A stretch of DNA of 64,000 nucleotides from Cristatella mucedo (GCA_009760855.2 WPIO01000032.1:3479001-3543000); one strand, 5' to 3'; numbered from the stretch's first letter, positions 1-11,252 are shown. Numbers and translations are program-made. The notes: generated from the sequence alone by a model not told the origin.

Positions 1-64
1 AAAGAGGATCCTTGTCGTCAGATAAGCCATTGTTGTTTTCCCTTAGCTGAAATTGAAGCGTACT

Positions 65-690
65 TAGTTATGCGATTAACTCTCACAGTGATATTGCCTA
101 GATAGAGTACAGTACGTATTTATCTGCTCCTGCCGTAGTCGGATTTGACACGGGAGTCAGGCGATCTTGTGCTGCGTCCAAGCACCACGGTTGATCATTG
201 GATACAGAACGAAGTTTTTATGCTGACCTATAAGGCCCGCCATGGCTTGGCTCCTTCATACCTAGCTGAACTGCTGCACCAGTTTCAGCCTCCTCGTGCC
301 GTCAGTTCCTGTATGCACAATACATGAGCTGTTCCGTTCCTCCGCTTAAAGACTGTTGACGGCAGAACCTTTAGAAGACAGAAGCAGGTCTTAGACTGTG
401 GAACTCACTTTCACAGTTCTTACACTGCGACGACTGCTCTCCAGCTGCCGACTGTGGCACTTCCTTTCCAGCCGCCCTGAGCTGCTACGTTCACGTTAGT
501 CACACCTCAACTGCTCTCCTGATTCTGCTATGCTTCCCTCTCTCTTTGTTGCACGAGATAAAGTCTGTTGTTGACTACCGAATGCGTACCGAAAGCCGCT
601 TAGGCTGTGAGAGCTCTATGCAAAACTCACCTGCACAAAATCCACATGGTCTTTGTAGAGTTACATATGGAGATACATTGCATTACATAT
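65..690 (+). mobile_element. L2-B composite retroelement copy (shared leader plus LINE 3' end)
   Basis: From about position 190 to 690 this matches the 3' end of the L2-B LINE seen at 23240-24123 and 44308-45294. In translation it shows the LINE C-terminal signature HGLAPSYLAELLHQFQP, and it ends near repeated TACATT units. The first 125 bp or so are not L2-B: they match, nearly base for base, the leader of the copy at 29361. The reading frame is broken by several indels. It lies upstream of the first visible CSNK2B exon, probably inside an intron. Confidence 0.8.
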
Positions 691-1205
691 TAGAATTTAT
701 ACATCGTATGAAATGCTGCCTTGTCTTGAACATGCACTGGATTCTAACTAGGGGCTCTGCTTCTGGTTGCTGATGAACGGCAAAACCAGCAAACATTGAG
801 GACTGATATATTTCTTAGCCTTAATGCACTTTTGTGCATACATATGTATGATTTAGTTTTCTTAGGGCACTAAATGTTTCATTAATAATGATGAGCCTTA
901 CCAGTAGAGCACTAGCATCTAAATGCTGGGCTCGAGGAATTTTTGGGACAACATTCCCAGTTTTCCTTGTTTGAGGTAATCATTGACCTAATCGTGTATT
1001 GCCCGAGGGGAATGGTTGTTTGAAATTTTATTAACATCTTCAGGAATTCATCGATTCCGGGTTCGTCCTTAATTGAATATCAGTGTATATGCAATCATCT
1101 TACAAGTCGTCATACTTGGAGTTGCAGCTTCATTCAAAATCGTATGTTAGTAGCCCTGCTGAATTATCCATATATTGCATATTTAAAGTCTGTCTTAATC
1201 TTTAG
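691..1205 (+). other. CSNK2B intron sequence, no recognised element
   Basis: This stretch lies between the LINE remnant and the first visible CSNK2B exon and ends in the acceptor TTTAG. I see no open frame with similarity to a known protein and no repeat shared with the rest of the window. It is most simply the 3' part of the intron that follows the upstream CSNK2B exon. Confidence 0.5.
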
Positions 1206-2450
1206 GTTGATGAAGAATACATCCAGGATAAGTTCAACTTGACGGGCTTGAATGAGTTAGTGCCACACTATCGTCAGGCACTTGATATGATCCTTGACTT
1301 GGAGCCAGACGATGAGCTGGAGGACAACCCAAGTCAAAGTGACCTTATTGAGCAGGCTGCAGAAATGCTTTATGGCCTAATTCATGCTCGTTACATTTTA
1401 ACGAACCGTGGTATTGGGCAGATGATTGAGAAATGGCAGCAGGGTGACTTTGGTTATTGCCCCCGAGTGTACTGTGAGAATCAACCCATGCTTCCTATTG
1501 GTGAGTATGCTCGCAGTAATGAGGTCGCAATGTAGCCGTTGAATCATCCGCTTCAAGGTGCTATATGCTGCTTTTCTTCACACTGTAGGCCTCTCCGATG
1601 TACCAGGTGAAGCAATGGTGAAGCTTTATTGCCCCAAATGCCAAGACGTGTATACCCCCAAGTCATCTCGCCACCACCACACCGACGGAGCTTATTTTGG
1701 TACCGGTTTTCCTCATATGCTGTTTATGGTTCATCCCGAATACCGGCCGAAAAGACCTGCAAACCAGTTTGTTCCAAGGTGTGATGTCGCTTTCACTCAA
1801 AAAGTAGGCTGCTTGTCCAGAGAGTGTACTTGGTTGTGCTGATCATTGTTTTGTCCTCTTTCGTGTACCCTCAGGCTGTATGGCTTTAAGATACACCCAC
1901 TGGCTTACCAACTGCAGCATCAAGCAGCATCTAACTTCAAAGCACCTCTGAGAGGTATGTTCTACAGTGTTGTTTCATAGTGGATGTTGCCATTGCTGAT
2001 GGGCGAACGATCATTACTATGAGCTGAAGCATACTATACTGCCATGCAAATGATGACATTTTTGCCATCGGTTCTTAAGCTGCTGTAGATTTTGACACTT
2101 TCACAAAAAGTAAAGGATTCTCACTTTAGTGAGTGAGCCCCATAAAAAGCCGTGCCGGTGTCAGGCGAGTGAGTTGGTACGTGCTTGTACTACAGGTATT
2201 CTACTGCTAGACATATCAGTAAATTGGTTAGGCTGACGTTAGACGTTAATGTAAAATCTGAAAATTGTGTCGTGTCTCCATTGCTGAAGGAGCTGCTGCT
2301 TAGCAGATGCACATATGCACATTCGTGCTTGCGCACACACAAGCTTGTCATGGCCAAGTTCCATCATCTGGCCAAGTTTCACTATGTTTAGTTGAGCTGT
2401 TAAGAGTATTTTTTAACCTCATCCCCTCAGGTCCTCTGCGGACCATATAA
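1206..2450 (+). CDS. CSNK2B: Casein kinase II regulatory subunit beta (partial, 5' exons outside window)
   Basis: CK2 beta dimerises and binds two catalytic alpha subunits to form the CK2 holoenzyme, a constitutive Ser/Thr kinase of nucleus and cytoplasm. Coding exons are 1206-1500, 1589-1778, 1875-1954 and 2431-2450, all with GT/AG borders; they join in one frame to give 194 residues, against 215 for full-length human. The first codon here corresponds to human Val25. Visible hallmarks are the acidic loop [11 protein letters not shown] (local residues 31-41), the zinc-binding pairs CPRVYC and CPKC, and the near-invariant block [17 protein letters not shown] followed by PEYRPKRP. The last exon adds only six codons, ending PLRTI and TAA; this resembles the vertebrate end in spirit but is the least certain part. 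Changes against human include [13 protein letters not shown]. The N-terminal 24 codons, with the usual WISWFCGLRG segment, were not found and should lie upstream. No polyadenylation site is obvious right after the stop. Confidence 0.96.
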
Positions 2451-3639
2451 TAGATGTTCCATTCTTTGGTTGCAAATTTGGCGAAGCAAACTCTGGCACT
2501 GTGGGTCCTTGCCTATGGAATCCTCCTGCAAAATTGATGGGCGAAGACGGTATCTTGTCTGCTGTGACCAACTCAGGCATTCCTTTCCCATATTGCTGTG
2601 ACGATGCTTTCTTGCTCTTTTCTTGACTGCCCTTGTTCCTCACTTTTTATGGTGTGCGATGTGAAAGAAGGCTCTGGATTCCAGAATAGGCTCCAAAATC
2701 TACTCGGGCTGCAATTGGGTGAGGTCTAAAGAGATTCATTGTACTTGTGTGGCCCACTTGGTCTTTGTTGTTTTGTGTAGCTGCTGTTGGAAATCACGTA
2801 GGAGCTTCCATCATGCTGCTGTCATGCCTACAACGAGCAACAAGCAAGGGTTTGAGTGGTTAGGGTTGAACTCGATATTGGCTGATTAATACTCCCAGCT
2901 GTCTTTAAAATATGAATGCTTACCTAGACACCTTTGACCCCAATCCATATCTTGCAGTTGGATTAGGATCAAAACTGAGTTATGCTGATTGCTTTGCTTG
3001 AGTTTGATATGGTAGCTTTTCTTGATTGTAAAGCTTGGATTTGCTTTGGCATGCTAATGCCATGATAAGAATTAGTCACTAGCAAAAATATTTTTCTCTT
3101 TGCCCCTTAAGTTTTATAGCATGTTCAAACTATAAGTATTGATCTATTACCTAGCTGTTTAACTGTTGACAAATCTAGTCTCCTCATGTCGTTGCTGAAC
3201 TCCGATCTTCAAATTGCCTGGATACTGTACAATAACTTTTTTGTATTTGCGATTGAGTTGATACTATTAATGCTAGTTCCTCACCTGGAAGCAGAATGGT
3301 TGGTTTACGATAATGCATGCTGCCATAGAGGCTTTGCAGCTGTAATGGTTTCTTGAGACAGCATGTCCAAAAGCATAGATGCAAGTGGTAAGTTGTGTTG
3401 CTAGTGCCCATCTAATCTACAAAAGTTGTATCAGCTTCTCTAAGGGTATGATAATCGTCAGTTAAACGAATATCCATGGAGGAATCGGGCATATAATAAG
3501 CATGGCAAAGCATTTCAAGTAGTATATCGACTCGAGGTGGTTCTGTTATTCATTTTGGGGTCACTTCATTCTCTTGGTCTGGCCTACCCATCCAAACTAC
3601 TTCCCAGTCAGGCTAGGCAAAGGACTACCTGCTATTCTA
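2451..3639 (+). other. CSNK2B 3' untranslated/intergenic stretch
   Basis: Non-coding sequence after the CSNK2B stop codon. No long frame resembles a known protein and there is no clear AATAAA close to the stop, so the end of the transcript cannot be placed. Nothing repeated elsewhere in the window was recognised here. Confidence 0.5.
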
Positions 3640-3945
3640 AATCAAGTTGTTTGGGTCTACCTCTAACCAACTTCAAATCCTGGAGACCGTGCCTTTAGTT
3701 TTTGTGCCCCTAAGGCTGGGAACTTACTCCAAAATGACTTTACAAAACAGCATGACAACATTTCAAAAGAAGCTGAAAACACATGTTTCTTACTGCATTT
3801 ACTGGGTCAGTGTACATTGTCCTCCGTATGCCCATGTGTGCTGACACCGTGCATTTTATCACTAATAAATTGACATGCTTCCTGTTCATCATATCTAATG
3901 TTCATAGAAAGAGATTTAGCTCTCCTAGGATGCTATGCAAATTTC
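3640..3945 (+). mobile_element. L2-like LINE 3' fragment
   Basis: The segment follows the order of the L2-A 3' region: a piece equivalent to the end of ORF2, then the block with CATGTGTGCTGACACCGTGC, then a worn copy of the 3' hairpin region with AAAGAGATTTAGCTCTC. It shares the variant CACCTCTAACCAACTTCAAA (here CTACCTCTAACC...) with the fragment at 61500-61845, so the two may be a separate old subfamily. No ATT tail is left. Confidence 0.6.
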
Positions 3946-4340
3946 TTATTTTATTAACCTGTGCAGCCGATATTAGCTGCTGCAATTTAGCCATCTAGGG
4001 GCCGATAGCTTTAGCCAGAGGGATGGGCATGGGCTGAAGCAGCCGTATCCTTAGGACAACGTGCTTGTTTAAGGTGATCTTGCAAGCGATCTCCACTTGT
4101 CGAAACTAAAGGAAGTAGCCTGCTTTTCTTCGAATCACAGGTCGTACTTTTGATCTGATTGTCAGCTGGGAAGAGAAGAGGCGGTCGAAATAGGCCGAAT
4201 ACTAGTTAGTGTGGTTGTGGTGGTTGGCATATATTTGTTTCAGGTTGTGAGAATTGGGGATTCTTCTGTTAGCATCTTTTCTACCCTGGTGTATGCAAGC
4301 TGCTTAAAATTGTCACCGTTGCTGCATCGACACGGTGGAA

Positions 4341-4383
4341 AAGCTACTGTTAAGATAAATGATAAGCTACTGTTAAGATAAAT
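4341..4383. repeat. Two-copy tandem duplication, 23-bp period
   Basis: AAGCTACTGTTAAGATAAAT occurs at 4341-4360 and again, unchanged, at 4364-4383. It is a simple local duplication with no visible function. Confidence 0.85.
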
Positions 4384-4689
4384 TATTGCTTTCTTCAGAG
4401 TGCTAGATCATGTGAGAAGACTGATGTATGATTGCTGAAATACATATTTTAGTTTACGATTGCAAAAGTGAATGTATGCAAAAAGGGAAGCATTAATTAG
4501 AGCTTATTTGTTAGCCCTACCCATGGGTTATGTAACTGGAAAGTAGCCACGTGGCTTGCTGTATTGTGCTTCATGCTATGCTCGCTGCTGCATGCTTACG
4601 TTCTAAACCATTGGTGGGACGAATGTCAGATGACAACGAATTATGAAAATGGTCGATCGTTTGATCATTCGCCATGCTGGTTTGGCCAA

Positions 4690-4850
4690 GTTTTTAAGAT
4701 ATTCGCGTTGACCTGTGTTTTGGTGAATGTATTTGATAACCGAGGTCGTGGGCTCGAGCCTCGTGGCATATGTTAAGCGTCGGAATAGTTATTAAGTTCT
4801 CTTAGGATGGTATACAAAATGAATTTTATATTTATATATATTTGCAAATG
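4690..4850 (+). mobile_element. tRNA-derived SINE with L2-type tail (SINE-2), decayed
   Basis: A B-box-like GGGCTCGAGCC follows a tRNA-like head. The body then runs into a worn version of the L2-A 3' end (ATTAAGTTCTCTTAGGATGG) and an AT-rich end. It matches the better preserved copy at 10720-10870 in order and spacing. Confidence 0.65.
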
Positions 4851-5302
4851 TTCGTGTGTTAGCTCCTATAAGTGCCATCTGTCTCTAAGAACCGTGCTTG
4901 GCTTGTTCTGTGAATCAAACTTGCTGCAGGTTTTGCTATAGTAGTATGACTGTTATTCGGTCAGTAGCTCAAAACTGCCACTCGGACCGAGTGTCTCTGC
5001 TTGTTGACCGTTTGCAGCGGATGTAGTTTGCAACTGACAGTCTTCTAAGCAAAAAATGAAAGCGGGACTGCAACGATGAAACGAGAGCAGGGGTGCACTC
5101 GGTATTTTTTAACAAAAAACCCATCAAACTGCAAAGAACAGCTCTAAGAAACAGCTAGAAGTAAAGGAAAGGTTGGCAAAAGTCCGTGGTGTGAATATGT
5201 TGAAGTGTGACATCTGTCTGAGACAAAGCGATCTTCAAGTCAGAGGAAGGGTAGTTCATATATTGTCTGTATGGTCCCCGGAGAACAGTTACGTGTCATT
5301 AG

Positions 5303-5579
5303 TAACACACCTATTTAGGACAGCATTTAGTGGGTCCCTGTGATTCGTCCTTGATGTGCTTATGCGTGCTGACACTGTGCATGCTGCCACTAACCACATT
5401 TGCATCTGACCCTGTGCATGTCACCCCTAACCATATTATTCATTTCGTTTGTTTTTCAAGCATGATTTTACTTACCATTCAATTGCATTTCACCTTACAT
5501 CAAATGTAAAGCGCCTAGAGAGAGATTAAGTTCTCTGAGGGCGCTTTATCAAGTGAATTATTATTATTATTATTATTAA
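5303..5579 (+). mobile_element. L2-A LINE 3' end with (ATT)n tail
   Basis: Contains the L2-A 3' UTR block (ACAGCATTTAGTGGGTCCCT), the repeated TGCTGACACTGTGCATG and CATGTCACC segments, the hairpin-like AGAGATTAAGTTCTCTGAGG, and seven or so ATT units. It carries 3' UTR only, a typical 5'-truncated LINE insertion. Confidence 0.9.
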
Positions 5580-7949
5580 GCATAGGTTGCATAGTCTAAA
5601 CAGAGAAACCTTTAGTAGTTATCGAGGCAGGTTGATATTATTTTGTTGGAATGCTGCGAATGTAAAACGTATTTTTATTCGCGATATAAATAATGTCTTT
5701 TTGTTTTTGTATGCTTCGCGTGCTTGCCTGCTCACGATTCAGTGCGTGTTCCTCACTAGAGAACCTGCTGACTAGTCACCATGACTGACCTCTTCCTGCA
5801 TGCTTCAGCGTGCTGGCCCCTAAGCTAGCTACTTATGTGCTCTTGCATTCTTGACTAAGCAAGCGAGAAAAACCCCGGTTGAACGCCAATTTAGTCTCTT
5901 TGTCCGAGACAGCCTAATCGTCACTCACCAGCTATGGTCTCTCAGTTTTCTGCACCTTTTCACAGGCGGCTTCATTCCTAAACCCATTACGATCAGCACG
6001 GTGCAGGGTCTGCAGTGCAAAGCACACAACTGAAGCAAAATATCTTTCGTAGAAAATGCACACAGATTGAAGAACGGAGAGAACACTAGCAGAGTGACCA
6101 GCTTACATTGCCAAAGCGAAACTACCTATTTTTCTTAAGCAGCAAGCAGATAAGCACTGTAAATTGGTCAGTACATTTATCGTTTTGAAGATTATCAAGA
6201 ACATGACATAGTTGTGAACACTGCAAAGATCGGAACTGCCTTTATGTTAAGAGCTATTCCGCTAGATTGTTAGGAATAAGAAATTGCACCCAAATCGATC
6301 TAGATTGTAGAGAAAGCTATTATTTATTTATCATCTGCGGGTGAAATTTATTCGGCCATGGTTCATGTTTGTAGCATCCACTGCTGTGTTGGCTTTCGAT
6401 TGTACTCGTCAGCCTTGAAAATTTAAGCTCTGCCCATTATCTGTTTAGGTAATATGCAATAGGTGCACGGGTAGCAGTGGATTCGAGAAAGCGCAGGCTT
6501 TTGGAAGACATGATATCTGCTGTTGAGTTCATCTGGATCGTTGACATGAGTCACAACTCACCTAATAGAGCTGCCAACTCAGCAAGGGCATAGGCTGCTC
6601 TGACAAATCACAGTTTATTGGTGGAAATCGGCAGCTTGTGGAAGTCACCAGAAAGCTGACTGATTCAAGAGAGGCCAAGCATGTAGATAGCGAGTGGCCA
6701 TCCTGTTTATGTAAGAGCATTATGCTGCACCGGCACCTTGCTAAGATTGCTGTTCTTTTGCAGATCGTGCTATTGCTACAGTTGGTCCCGATTTTGCGAG
6801 GTGCTTTTACTCTGTATGTATTTCCGCTGTGCAGACTGCACACAGTCATGTCAGGTCTCTGATAACTATCAGCATCTCATAGCCGGTCGCTAACTGACTT
6901 GTAAATAAATAAAGTTCGTTATTTGACAGCCGTGAGTATTCCAAACGTATGCAGTTTTGTATGTTATTTATTAATATACATGATTTGGCATGCTTTACAC
7001 CGTGCTTAGCTAGGCAGACATTCGAACATGCAGGACTTTTATTATGATAAGAAACCTTTAGATCTGCTAGCAGGTCTACATTACTGTTGTAGTTAGTCTT
7101 ACCAATCCCATGCCTATGAAATTAGCAAATGTGCAGAAAGCATCATTTGAGATCGTTAAACAAATTTGAACTCATATAGTCGGTTAGAAATCACGCCATT
7201 CTATCGTCTACTATCGAGAACTTGAACGCTTGTCGAACCTTTTTGAATCTGGCGATTCAGCAGAGATAAAAGTTAACCTGCACCTGGTCATGTTGATGCT
7301 TTCTGGTCGAGTGAGTTTTTTAATCGCCCTGCTGCCATTTATGGCTCAAAACGTTGTTATGTAACGGAAATTAAAAAAATATGCATACTGCAACTGAAGC
7401 TCCAACGTTCACTATGAACATGAAATATGGGACAAATATGAAAACACTTGTGAATGTGTTGGGAGATTTGTCATGATTTTATAAAAATCGACCGAAAATG
7501 AAAAATAAAGTGCAATTTTGCAAAAGATTACGTAAGATTAGTTAAATTGATCTGGCATAAACAAATATTGATAATCTTTTCAGCCATAACTTCAGTTTGG
7601 GAATACGCCGGAAAACGAAAGAATCCAATTATATACGAGCTAGAAGGTAAATGAGGATGCAAAAAGTTCTGGAAACTCCACGACAACGTTGAAAAATCAT
7701 CTGAAAAACATGGAATTGATTTTGATAAACCTGCTGGATGTCCAGCCAAGGAAGAGCCCGTGAACAATTGACAAAAACGATGCCAATTTACTGGGGCGAA
7801 AGAGGAGACTTACCGGTTTGGCTACTTATGGAATATCGATTAGAGCTACCGCTAGAAACAAGTATATGCGGCCATACATCTCACGGAATGGATTCAAACT
7901 TACAACGAACGAAAGCAACGTGATAAAGCTGATGCATGATTATTACGAA
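5580..7949. other. Unassigned non-coding stretch
   Basis: No conserved protein, SINE or L2 segment was recognised over about 2.4 kb. The only hint of a transcript end is the overlapping AATAAATAAA at 6904-6913, described separately. The stretch from about 7380 to 7950 may be the 5' part of the hAT element that follows, but this cannot be shown from the sequence. Confidence 0.45.
6904..6913 (+). terminator. Candidate polyadenylation signal
   Basis: Two overlapping AATAAA hexamers are followed within 20 bases by a T/G-rich stretch (GTTCGTTATTTG). It could end a + strand transcript, for instance a long CSNK2B 3' UTR, but no exon upstream proves this. Confidence 0.25.
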
Positions 7950-9320
7950 GAAAAGAAACAGAACGGTTGCCGACATTAAGAGAAAACTCCGAGGAGTAAA
8001 GTTGAGTGCGTCTAAATGAATACACAATGGTGAGAGGACGTTGGTTCTTCGGAGTTAACATTCATGATAGCGGCGATAAAACAAAAACCAAGACGAGTCT
8101 TGTTCGCATATCTGGTTCATCCAGACGAGTCTTGTTCGCATATCTGGTACAGGTCTGCTTTCGATATGATCGAACCAATGAAATGGCATTTGAGCGTTTT
8201 TGGAATTAATAATGGATGGGGAATTGGTGGAATCTACTCAGGCCGATACTTTTTTTATAGTAAATAAGAAATACAATAGCCACATCGATGTCATCGAAAG
8301 TTTCGCTTAAACCATGGTCTTCGCCTTCGAGTGTGTGACATATTGTTCAAGAATGATGATGGATGATTTAAACCTGGATAGTGACGATATTGATGAAATG
8401 AACAATTTTGTAGCAGGTACGTACTTGGAAATGATCAGCGATGTGGCATTAGAAGGAGACATCGATAACCACGATATGCCCCCGAAATCACGAAAGCTCG
8501 TCGATTTTATTAGCAAGTCAACAACGGTTCGAAACAACGTCTTTAAATCCAAAGTAAAAGCTGAGTGCGAATGCGAGGTTGAACTGCATCTTGACGTGAA
8601 GATTCGATGGAACTCAGTGCCAGCAATGTTAGAGCCGTTATTAAAGACATAAGTCGCCATCTGCTAGACCTTAATCGAATTGAAGGGGCTGGAAATGATT
8701 AAGACATTTGTATTTCGACGCTCTCAAAACTCGTCTGAAGGCAATGGAACCTGTGAAACTTACTGTTGAGAATCGAAGTCGAGGCGAGGCGACGTTGGCT
8801 GACACAGATTTTAGAATTCTAACCTGAATAGTGACATAAGTACCAAGCTCACGGAAAATTTGATGAGTTACGTTGAAGAGCGATTGAACAAGTATATCAT
8901 GAAATTTGCAAAGTCTCAAAAATCCGCCAGTCGCCCGTCAAAAACTATACTACATTTCGCAGGAAATTTGGCGTGTCTACTTGGAATCAAGGATGTGGAA
9001 GTTGTCGCCGAACAGTTGTCAAACGATGCTGTAAATGTAAAATTGTCTTTAAAAAACTGAATTTGTTGCTTCAAAAAGATGGATCGTTAATTGCAGAGGG
9101 CATAACAGTTTCAAATAGCTCAGGTGCGACTTTAGGCTCATTGGAAACTCTGGCCAGCGAGCTGAAAATTGCCAGAAATTGTGTGACGCTATTTTATCAA
9201 TTAAATCGACATGAATGTACATTGAAAGAGTTTATTTCGGTCTGTACAAATTTCTGTATACAATTAAGATCGCGTCTCTCAGACAAGTCGCTCAATGCAC
9301 TTGGATTTTTGAAATATTAG
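7950..9320 (+). pseudogene. hAT-superfamily transposase relic
   Basis: hAT transposases are RNase H-like DDE enzymes that cut and paste DNA elements. Several frames here resemble one in order. At 8314-8652, SRKLVDFISKSTTVRNN is followed by LDVKIRWNSVPAMLEPLLK; LDVKxRWNS is a hallmark of hAT/ZBED-type proteins. At 9270-9318 the frame ends RSRLSDKSLNALGFLK, like the C-terminal dimerisation end of this family. Around 8000-8060, FFGVNIHDSGDK may match the upstream core. The frame is broken by a shift just after 8640 (the reading continues as DISRHLLDL one frame over) and by stops around 8680-8860. The usual SxxSAxxERxFS stretch was not seen. Terminal repeats were not identified. The protein is not functional as it stands. 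Confidence 0.7.
8091..8148. repeat. Tandem duplication inside the hAT relic, 32-bp period
   Basis: AGACGAGTCTTGTTCGCATA plus TCTGGT occurs at 8091 and again at 8123 without change. This internal duplication adds to the signs that the transposase is dead. Confidence 0.85.
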
Positions 9321-9479
9321 TATTAGAAGTAAAAATGTATTGATTTAGGACTTGAATCACGAAATGTATGTAGTAAAATGGTGTTTAGAGCAAAAATAAG
9401 CTATTGACTGTAACATTGGTGAAGGAATAGGAAAAAAAACTTAACAGCTTTTTTGAAAAAATGCTGTAGGAAACAGTGT

Positions 9480-9620
9480 TTTAAGCTTTTATAAATGTCA
9501 TGTCAGGGGACGCGGCGGTAGTGAGTTCCGGCTTTGGTGGCATACGAACTAAAGGCACAGTTTCTAAAGGTTTCGAGACTCGTAAGAGGTATGGCTGAAC
9601 GATTCTAGTCAGAACATTCA
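9480..9620 (-). mobile_element. L2-A fragment
   Basis: Read on the + strand, GTCATGTCAGGGG, GGCATACGAACTAAAGGCAC and the worn GAGACTCGTAAGAGGTAT follow the order of the L2-A minus-strand copies at 14376 and 19625. It corresponds to the end of the reverse-transcriptase ORF and the start of the 3' UTR. Confidence 0.6.
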
Positions 9621-9939
9621 ACCTGCACTTGTCATGCGGTTGCATGCTAATACTAGGCGGGGCACCCTGACCCTAGATTTCGAATCGGATTGTATTTTTC
9701 CTGTTGGTGAGCAGACGAGATGTGTGTGACTGATTAACGTCTGCTAACCGGAAAAGAATTAAACGTTTAGCACTGTTGAGTACGAGTTCTCCGACGGTGT
9801 TTGCTATTTAGCCACACACAAACACTCACACAATAAGTGTGTAAACTCAGCTTAGACACCGACCAAGATATTAAAGAATACAGCACAAGCTTAATCAAGC
9901 CCACATTGAGGTCCGGAACTTTTGAGCACAGCAATACGA

Positions 9940-10525
9940 CAATTAATAAGAATAATAACAATTTGTAAAGCGCCATCCCAGAACTGAATCTCTGTCTAGG
10001 CACTTCACAAATGTTGTAAAGAAACTAAGACTAAATGATAAGCAGTAATGTGCGAAATGTCATCAATCGTAACATTTTAAGATGTGAATGTACAAGGTCA
10101 ACATGTAGATATGGTTAATAGGAGCAGGCAGTGTCAGCATGCATAAGCACAGAGAGGACGTAGCGCAAGGATCCACTAAATGCTGTAATAAATGCGTTGT
10201 AAGTTTCGTTTAAAATGTCGTCATGTCGTGCCGTCAGCTGGGAGAGAGTTCCAGTCTTTTTGAGCATACGAATTACAGGTACGGACTCCACTGGATTGGA
10301 GGTTCGTACGAGGTATAACTACACGATTTGAGCCAGAACAGCGGGTTGTACGATGCTTGGCTTGCTGGGTGTAGTTCTGATAGGTAGGCTGGAACCAGAG
10401 AATGAAGGGACCCAAAAGTGAGCGAAACCTTGAAGTTGATGCCTGGGAGCCAGTGCAGGTCAGCGAGAAGTGATGTGATGTGGCAACTGCGATGCTCACG
10501 GCAGACAAGCCTAGTCAATTAAGGT
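9940..10525 (-). mobile_element. L2-A LINE 3' end, diverged
   Basis: Begins (as seen on +) with AATAATAACAAT, then the hairpin-like 3' end AAAGCGCCATCCCAGAACTG, then the 3' UTR and the ORF2 C-terminus. Minus-strand frames at 10221-10518 still show LICREHRSCHITSLLADLHW-like residues (RLVCREHRSCHIT, LADLHWLPG). Frameshifts divide the ORF. Confidence 0.85.
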
Positions 10526-10719
10526 TAGAGCGTGTATCTGGTGGCGTGGCCGTGGTTTGGATCAAGCAGTTGCCAAACCGGCGGCTATTAGTTATAAAGT
10601 ACCAGTGTAGTGATAACTAAGCTCTCACCAACATTGCTAGAGAGACCCGGATACTGTGATACGTAAAAAATATCGTGAGCTAGTAAAGTAATATGAAAAT
10701 GATAGAGAAGTTGTTACAT

Positions 10720-10870
10720 TCATTTGGTCTAGCGGTTAAGGTGCTCGCCCCGACCAAGGTCTGACTGAGGTCGTGGGCTCGAGCCCCGAGGCATATGTGA
10801 AGCGCCTGAATAGAGATTAAGTTCTCTTGGGGCTCTATATAAATGAATTTTATATCCATATGTGCTCAAA
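10720..10870 (+). mobile_element. tRNA-derived SINE with L2-A-like tail (SINE-2)
   Basis: The head TGGTCTAGCGGTTAAGGTGC reads as a tRNA A box and GGGCTCGAGCCCC as the B box of an RNA polymerase III promoter. The part after about 10796, TGTGAAGCGCCTGAATAGAG then ATTAAGTTCTCTTGGGG, mirrors the 3' end of L2-A. This is the layout expected of a SINE that is copied by a partner LINE. A second, older copy lies at 4690-4850. Confidence 0.8.
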
Positions 10871-11177
10871 GTGACTGGAAAATGCCCTGGAAAATGTTAC
10901 CGACACTTATCGCGCTTCACTTATCGTGCGAGCCATAAGATCTTAAATCTTGGCTCCTTCCTCAGCCCAAGGTCCTGCATATAGGCCGACTTTCTTAAAC
11001 TGATATATTATTAAGCTCATATTGATCACAGGGAAGCTACTTGCCACTAGTAATAAAAAATGTAGTAGTTAGGATTGTGTCGCCTAGCAAACTCAGCGCT
11101 CCTTTCAATGATCTCTCGGTGTTTCGTAAATTTATTCAAAATACCGCTTGCACTGCTCGTATTGATTTCGCCCAAGC

Positions 11178-11252
11178 TCGCTCTCTCTCTCTTTCTCTCT
11201 CTCTCTCTTTCTCTATCTCTCTCTCTCTCTCTCTCGCTCTTTCTCTCTCTTC
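11178..11252. repeat. (CT)n microsatellite
   Basis: About 75 bp of CT repeats with occasional T or A interruptions. The frames that run through it are low-complexity artefacts. Confidence 0.95.

Noticed and set aside
4564-4776. 70-codon plus frame
   Set aside because: It ends inside a decayed SINE and shows no protein similarity.
6562-6862. Overlapping 95- and 74-codon frames near the polyadenylation hexamers
   Set aside because: Neither has similarity or a clear splice context, so only the possible polyadenylation signal was listed.
8307-8660. 117-codon minus-strand frame
   Set aside because: It is the mirror of the plus-strand hAT transposase frame, which has the recognisable LDVKIRWNS motif.
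10720-10800. tRNA gene
   Set aside because: A and B boxes are present, but the cloverleaf is not complete and the sequence runs into an L2-like tail, so it is a SINE. The same applies to the heads at 27285, 40355, 50980, 55885 and 60472.
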